Source: Ferrimonas pelagia
Lineage (GTDB): Bacteria; Pseudomonadota; Gammaproteobacteria; Enterobacterales; Shewanellaceae
Direction: 5' to 3'
DNA length: 64,000 nt
NCBI RefSeq assembly: GCF_039543565.1
Contig: NZ_BAABJZ010000015.1
Span: forward strand, 1 to 64,000
The notes under the pieces were generated by a model. That model made no database searches and was not told the origin of the DNA. It saw nothing but the letters and a program-made list of their open reading frames with translations. The position numbers were made by a program, and so were the translations under genes. This document shows positions 62,276 through 64,000 of this stretch, piece by piece; within the stretch, counting starts at the first letter, position 1; each line of letters begins with the position of its first letter.

Positions 62276-63238
62276 TTAGCGCTGCAAAAGCTTGCCTGAT
62301 GGGTGATTGGAGCCATGCACCATGTTGTGACAATTAAGGCAACTGCGACCGCCGCCGAAGGGGTCTTGCCCAGGCTGGAACACAGGCGTACCTGAGTGAA
62401 CACTGGCATGGCAACTCTGGCACAGCAGCGGCAGGCGGCTGGTTAACATGGCTTCATTGACACTGCCATGGGCGTCATGACAGGTGCTGCAATCCTCCGC
62501 AACGGGGGTGTGCTCCCATAAAAAGGGGCCTCGTTTATCGGCGTGGCAGCTATAGCAATTGTCGTTGAGGCTGACTTGGGGCAGCATCGCAGTATTGAGT
62601 GTACCGTGCGGGTTGTGGCAGTCGGTGCAGTTGAGTTGCCCGGTTCGAACTGGGTGACTGGAGCGTTGATGTATTTGCGCTTTTTGTTGCTGGTGGCAGG
62701 TTAAGCAATTGTCATTGGCCGCTTGCTGGTCGCGGCTAGGATCGTGCTCTGCGTGGATCTCATGGCATTGGCTGCAGGGCACCGCTTCAATATCGTGGGT
62801 ACTTCCATGCCAGGCGAGGCGTTCGTCGCCCTGGTGGCAGCTAAGACACACGCTGTTTTGTGCCTCGGCGGGCAATGGCGAGTCCACGCCAAAGGTTAAT
62901 ACCGGCTCTTTCCCACCTCGATTGTGATTGCCCATTGGGCCGTGACAGGCCTCGCACTGCAATTGGTTGGGGGACATGGGGCTGGCATCGGTTCCAGTAC
63001 GTCCGTGAACGCCGGCAAACAGGGCCATCACCTTGTCACTACGCCGATGGCACATTAAGCAGTTGTCGGCGCCTTTGGCGGAGTATTTTCCCTCGGTAAA
63101 TTTGCTGGTGACGATAGAGAGGTATTCCTCCTCGTCCATCTCTTCCCACGCGGCGAAGGTGGGTGCGATCAGGCACAGCAATGCAATAACGCAAAGCCGG
63201 TGCGCGTATTGTTTAATCTGATATAGGTGCTCACTCAT
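62276..63238 (-). CDS. DmsE/MtrA-family decaheme c-type cytochrome (conduit 2)
   Basis: 320 residues with a signal peptide (VIALLCLIAPTFA) and ten CxxCH sites: CLMCH, CEACH, CLSCH, CSQCH, CLTCH, CTDCH, CYSCH, CSTCH, CQSCH and CLNCH. Shares KYSAKGADNCLMCHRR and HGSNHPSGK with its paralog. ATG 63238 has AGGA eight bases upstream; another ATG lies three codons earlier. First gene of a four-gene operon (decaheme, MtrB, decaheme lipoprotein, 11-haem lipoprotein) and divergent from the CymA-like gene. Confidence 0.94.
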   Translation of the reverse strand: MSEHLYQIKQYAHRLCVIALLCLIAPTFAAWEEMDEEEYLSIVTSKFTEGKYSAKGADNCLMCHRRSDKVMALFAGVHGRTGTDASPMSPNQLQCEACHGPMGNHNRGGKEPVLTFGVDSPLPAEAQNSVCLSCHQGDERLAWHGSTHDIEAVPCSQCHEIHAEHDPSRDQQAANDNCLTCHQQQKAQIHQRSSHPVRTGQLNCTDCHNPHGTLNTAMLPQVSLNDNCYSCHADKRGPFLWEHTPVAEDCSTCHDAHGSVNEAMLTSRLPLLCQSCHASVHSGTPVFQPGQDPFGGGRSCLNCHNMVHGSNHPSGKLLQR

Positions 63239-63266
63239 TCCCTGCATCCTATGCAGTTGACTTGTT

Positions 63267-63295
63267 ATTGGTGTGACACTGTTGTTATCACCAAT
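63267..63295. promoter_or_regulatory. Spaced dyad ATTGGTG-N15-CACCAAT before the conduit 2 operon
   Basis: Perfect 7-bp arms separated by 15 bases, 29-57 bp upstream of the decaheme start codon. Could be a repressor operator or a 5' mRNA hairpin; no known consensus recognised. Confidence 0.4.
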
Positions 63296-63393
63296 CTTAG
63301 ATTAGCAGCGTAACTGTGATGAGCAAGATTCCATTGGAGAGAGTTGTGGTTTTATTTCGGCATTGAAATCACTTTCCGCCAAAAGGGCCGCAT

Positions 63394-63409
63394 TGTGCAC
63401 TCGATCACA
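63394..63409. promoter_or_regulatory. CRP-like binding site TGTGC-N6-TCACA
   Basis: Matches the CRP consensus TGTGA-N6-TCACA except one base, with A/T-rich outer flanks (ATT and CTTT). It lies 203 bp before the CymA-like ATG and 156 bp before the decaheme ATG. In Shewanella, CRP is a main activator of anaerobic respiration genes, so this is a plausible shared activator site. Confidence 0.6.
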
Positions 63410-63611
63410 CTTTCCGGCGCTGGCGAGAGGAGTGACCGATTGGGTGGTTGTGACTTGCACTAATAGCCGTGTAAAAGGTTTCATTCAACACGTAAAAACG
63501 TGACTCGAATCATCTATTTGAACAGGTTAGGCCAGTACAATTCCCTCAGATAGATAAGTAAATTGCGCATTTGGGAATGCGTGATTTCAAATCCAATTTA
63601 GGGGATGAGAG

Positions 63612-64000
63612 ATGCAAGAGCGTAACGAGAACACGAGTGGCTGGGCCAAGCTTTGGCGCGCACCAAAAGCCAAATGGCTTTTGGGTATTCCTTTTGGTGC
63701 CTTCCTGTTCCTAGCTGCGGGTGTTGTGGGTACTGCGGGCTTTGGCGTTGTTATGGACGCGACCAGCACAGATTCGTTTTGTGTGAACTGTCACGTACCT
63801 AGCTATGCTGCTGAAGAGTTTCAAACCAGTGTGCATGGTATGAGCCGTTCAGGTATGGATGTGCAGTGTAAAGACTGTCACGTGCCGAAAGAGTTCCTGC
63901 CGAAGATGTGGCGTAAGATCACTGCAATGGAAGAGCTGTTTTGGCAGTTCAAGGGTGATTACAACAACCCTGAAGCCTATGCCGATCATAAGAAACTGAT
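63612..64000 (+). CDS. NapC/NirT-family tetrahaem quinol dehydrogenase (CymA-like), 5' part
   Basis: 129 codons are visible, open to the right edge. Cytoplasmic N-tail, one membrane anchor (WLLGIPFGAFLFLAAGVVGTAGFGVV), then the first two CxxCH haem sites, CVNCH and CKDCH, with the family's FQTSVHGMSRSGMDVQCKDCHVPKEF spacing. Such proteins oxidise menaquinol and pass electrons to periplasmic cytochromes; CymA does so for MtrA in Shewanella. GGGGATGAGAG precedes the ATG. Its place beside the conduit genes fits that role. Whether it is CymA proper or a NapC/NirT relative depends on the missing 3' end. Confidence 0.88.
   Translation, partial: MQERNENTSGWAKLWRAPKAKWLLGIPFGAFLFLAAGVVGTAGFGVVMDATSTDSFCVNCHVPSYAAEEFQTSVHGMSRSGMDVQCKDCHVPKEFLPKMWRKITAMEELFWQFKGDYNNPEAYADHKKL

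Larger units (their letters stand above)
63239..63611. other. Divergent promoter region, conduit 2 operon versus CymA-like gene
   Basis: 373 bp without a gene, AT-rich. It holds a CRP-like site, a 7-bp spaced dyad and a small CACGT/ACGTG repeat at 63489-63502. The short minus-strand open frame at 63302-63484 shows no protein features. Confidence 0.6.

Noticed and set aside
49320..63238. Assigning the DmsE/MtrB modules to DMSO respiration
   Set aside because: No molybdopterin DmsA or DmsB gene is present in the cluster; four OmcA/MtrC-type lipoproteins point to metal or mineral reduction.

Overview
The window looks like chromosomal DNA of a marine, respiratory, metal-reducing gammaproteobacterium of the Shewanella/Ferrimonas type; a moderately GC-rich Ferrimonas-like genome fits best. 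The main reason is the right-hand 17 kb, which is packed with multiheme c-type cytochromes and MtrB-type porins. CreA, BLUF, GGDEF, YcbL-like and RND genes are also ordinary for this group. The genus is an inference from gene content.

Left end (1-5.3 kb): an IS66-type transposase remnant, then visibly AT-richer DNA with a TetR regulator divergent from a periplasmic arylsulfate sulfotransferase (ASST). A formylglycine-type sulfatase in normal GC follows. 5.3-11.3 kb: an RND efflux operon (TetR, small membrane protein, lipoprotein adaptor, inner-membrane pump) with a long perfect inverted repeat as likely TetR operator, then an XRE regulator whose membrane-protein partner is frameshifted. 11.3-23.8 kb: TauE/SafE exporter plus aldehyde dehydrogenase, two divergent GGDEF proteins, an MBL-fold hydrolase, a CPA1 antiporter, a BLUF photoreceptor, CreA, a GNAT enzyme and a DUF1800/DUF1501 pair. 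24-28.4 kb: a two-gene NAD-linked formate dehydrogenase in which the NuoE- and NuoF-like parts are fused.

28.8-47 kb: two paralogous TonB-dependent receptors, an S1/P1-type nuclease, a large protein ending in a pRiA4b ORF-3 domain, a beta-CASP MBL ribonuclease, a YcbL-like MBL protein, a glycoside hydrolase set (one GH2, two tandem glucoamylase-like PF10091 proteins) and a GNAT enzyme.

47.3-64 kb: an extracellular electron transfer locus. Read on the minus strand from the right it encodes DmsE/MtrA decaheme, MtrB porin, OmcA/MtrC-type decaheme lipoprotein and an 11-heme lipoprotein, then after a 0.9 kb non-coding gap two further decaheme lipoproteins, a second DmsE/MtrA decaheme and a second MtrB porin. 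The two conduit halves are in mirror-image gene order. A CymA/NapC-type quinol dehydrogenase gene starts divergently at the right edge and runs off the window. The expected route is quinol to CymA-like protein, to periplasmic decaheme MtrA inside MtrB, to surface cytochromes, to extracellular acceptor. A CRP-like site lies in the divergent promoter region. No tRNA, rRNA or CRISPR array was seen.
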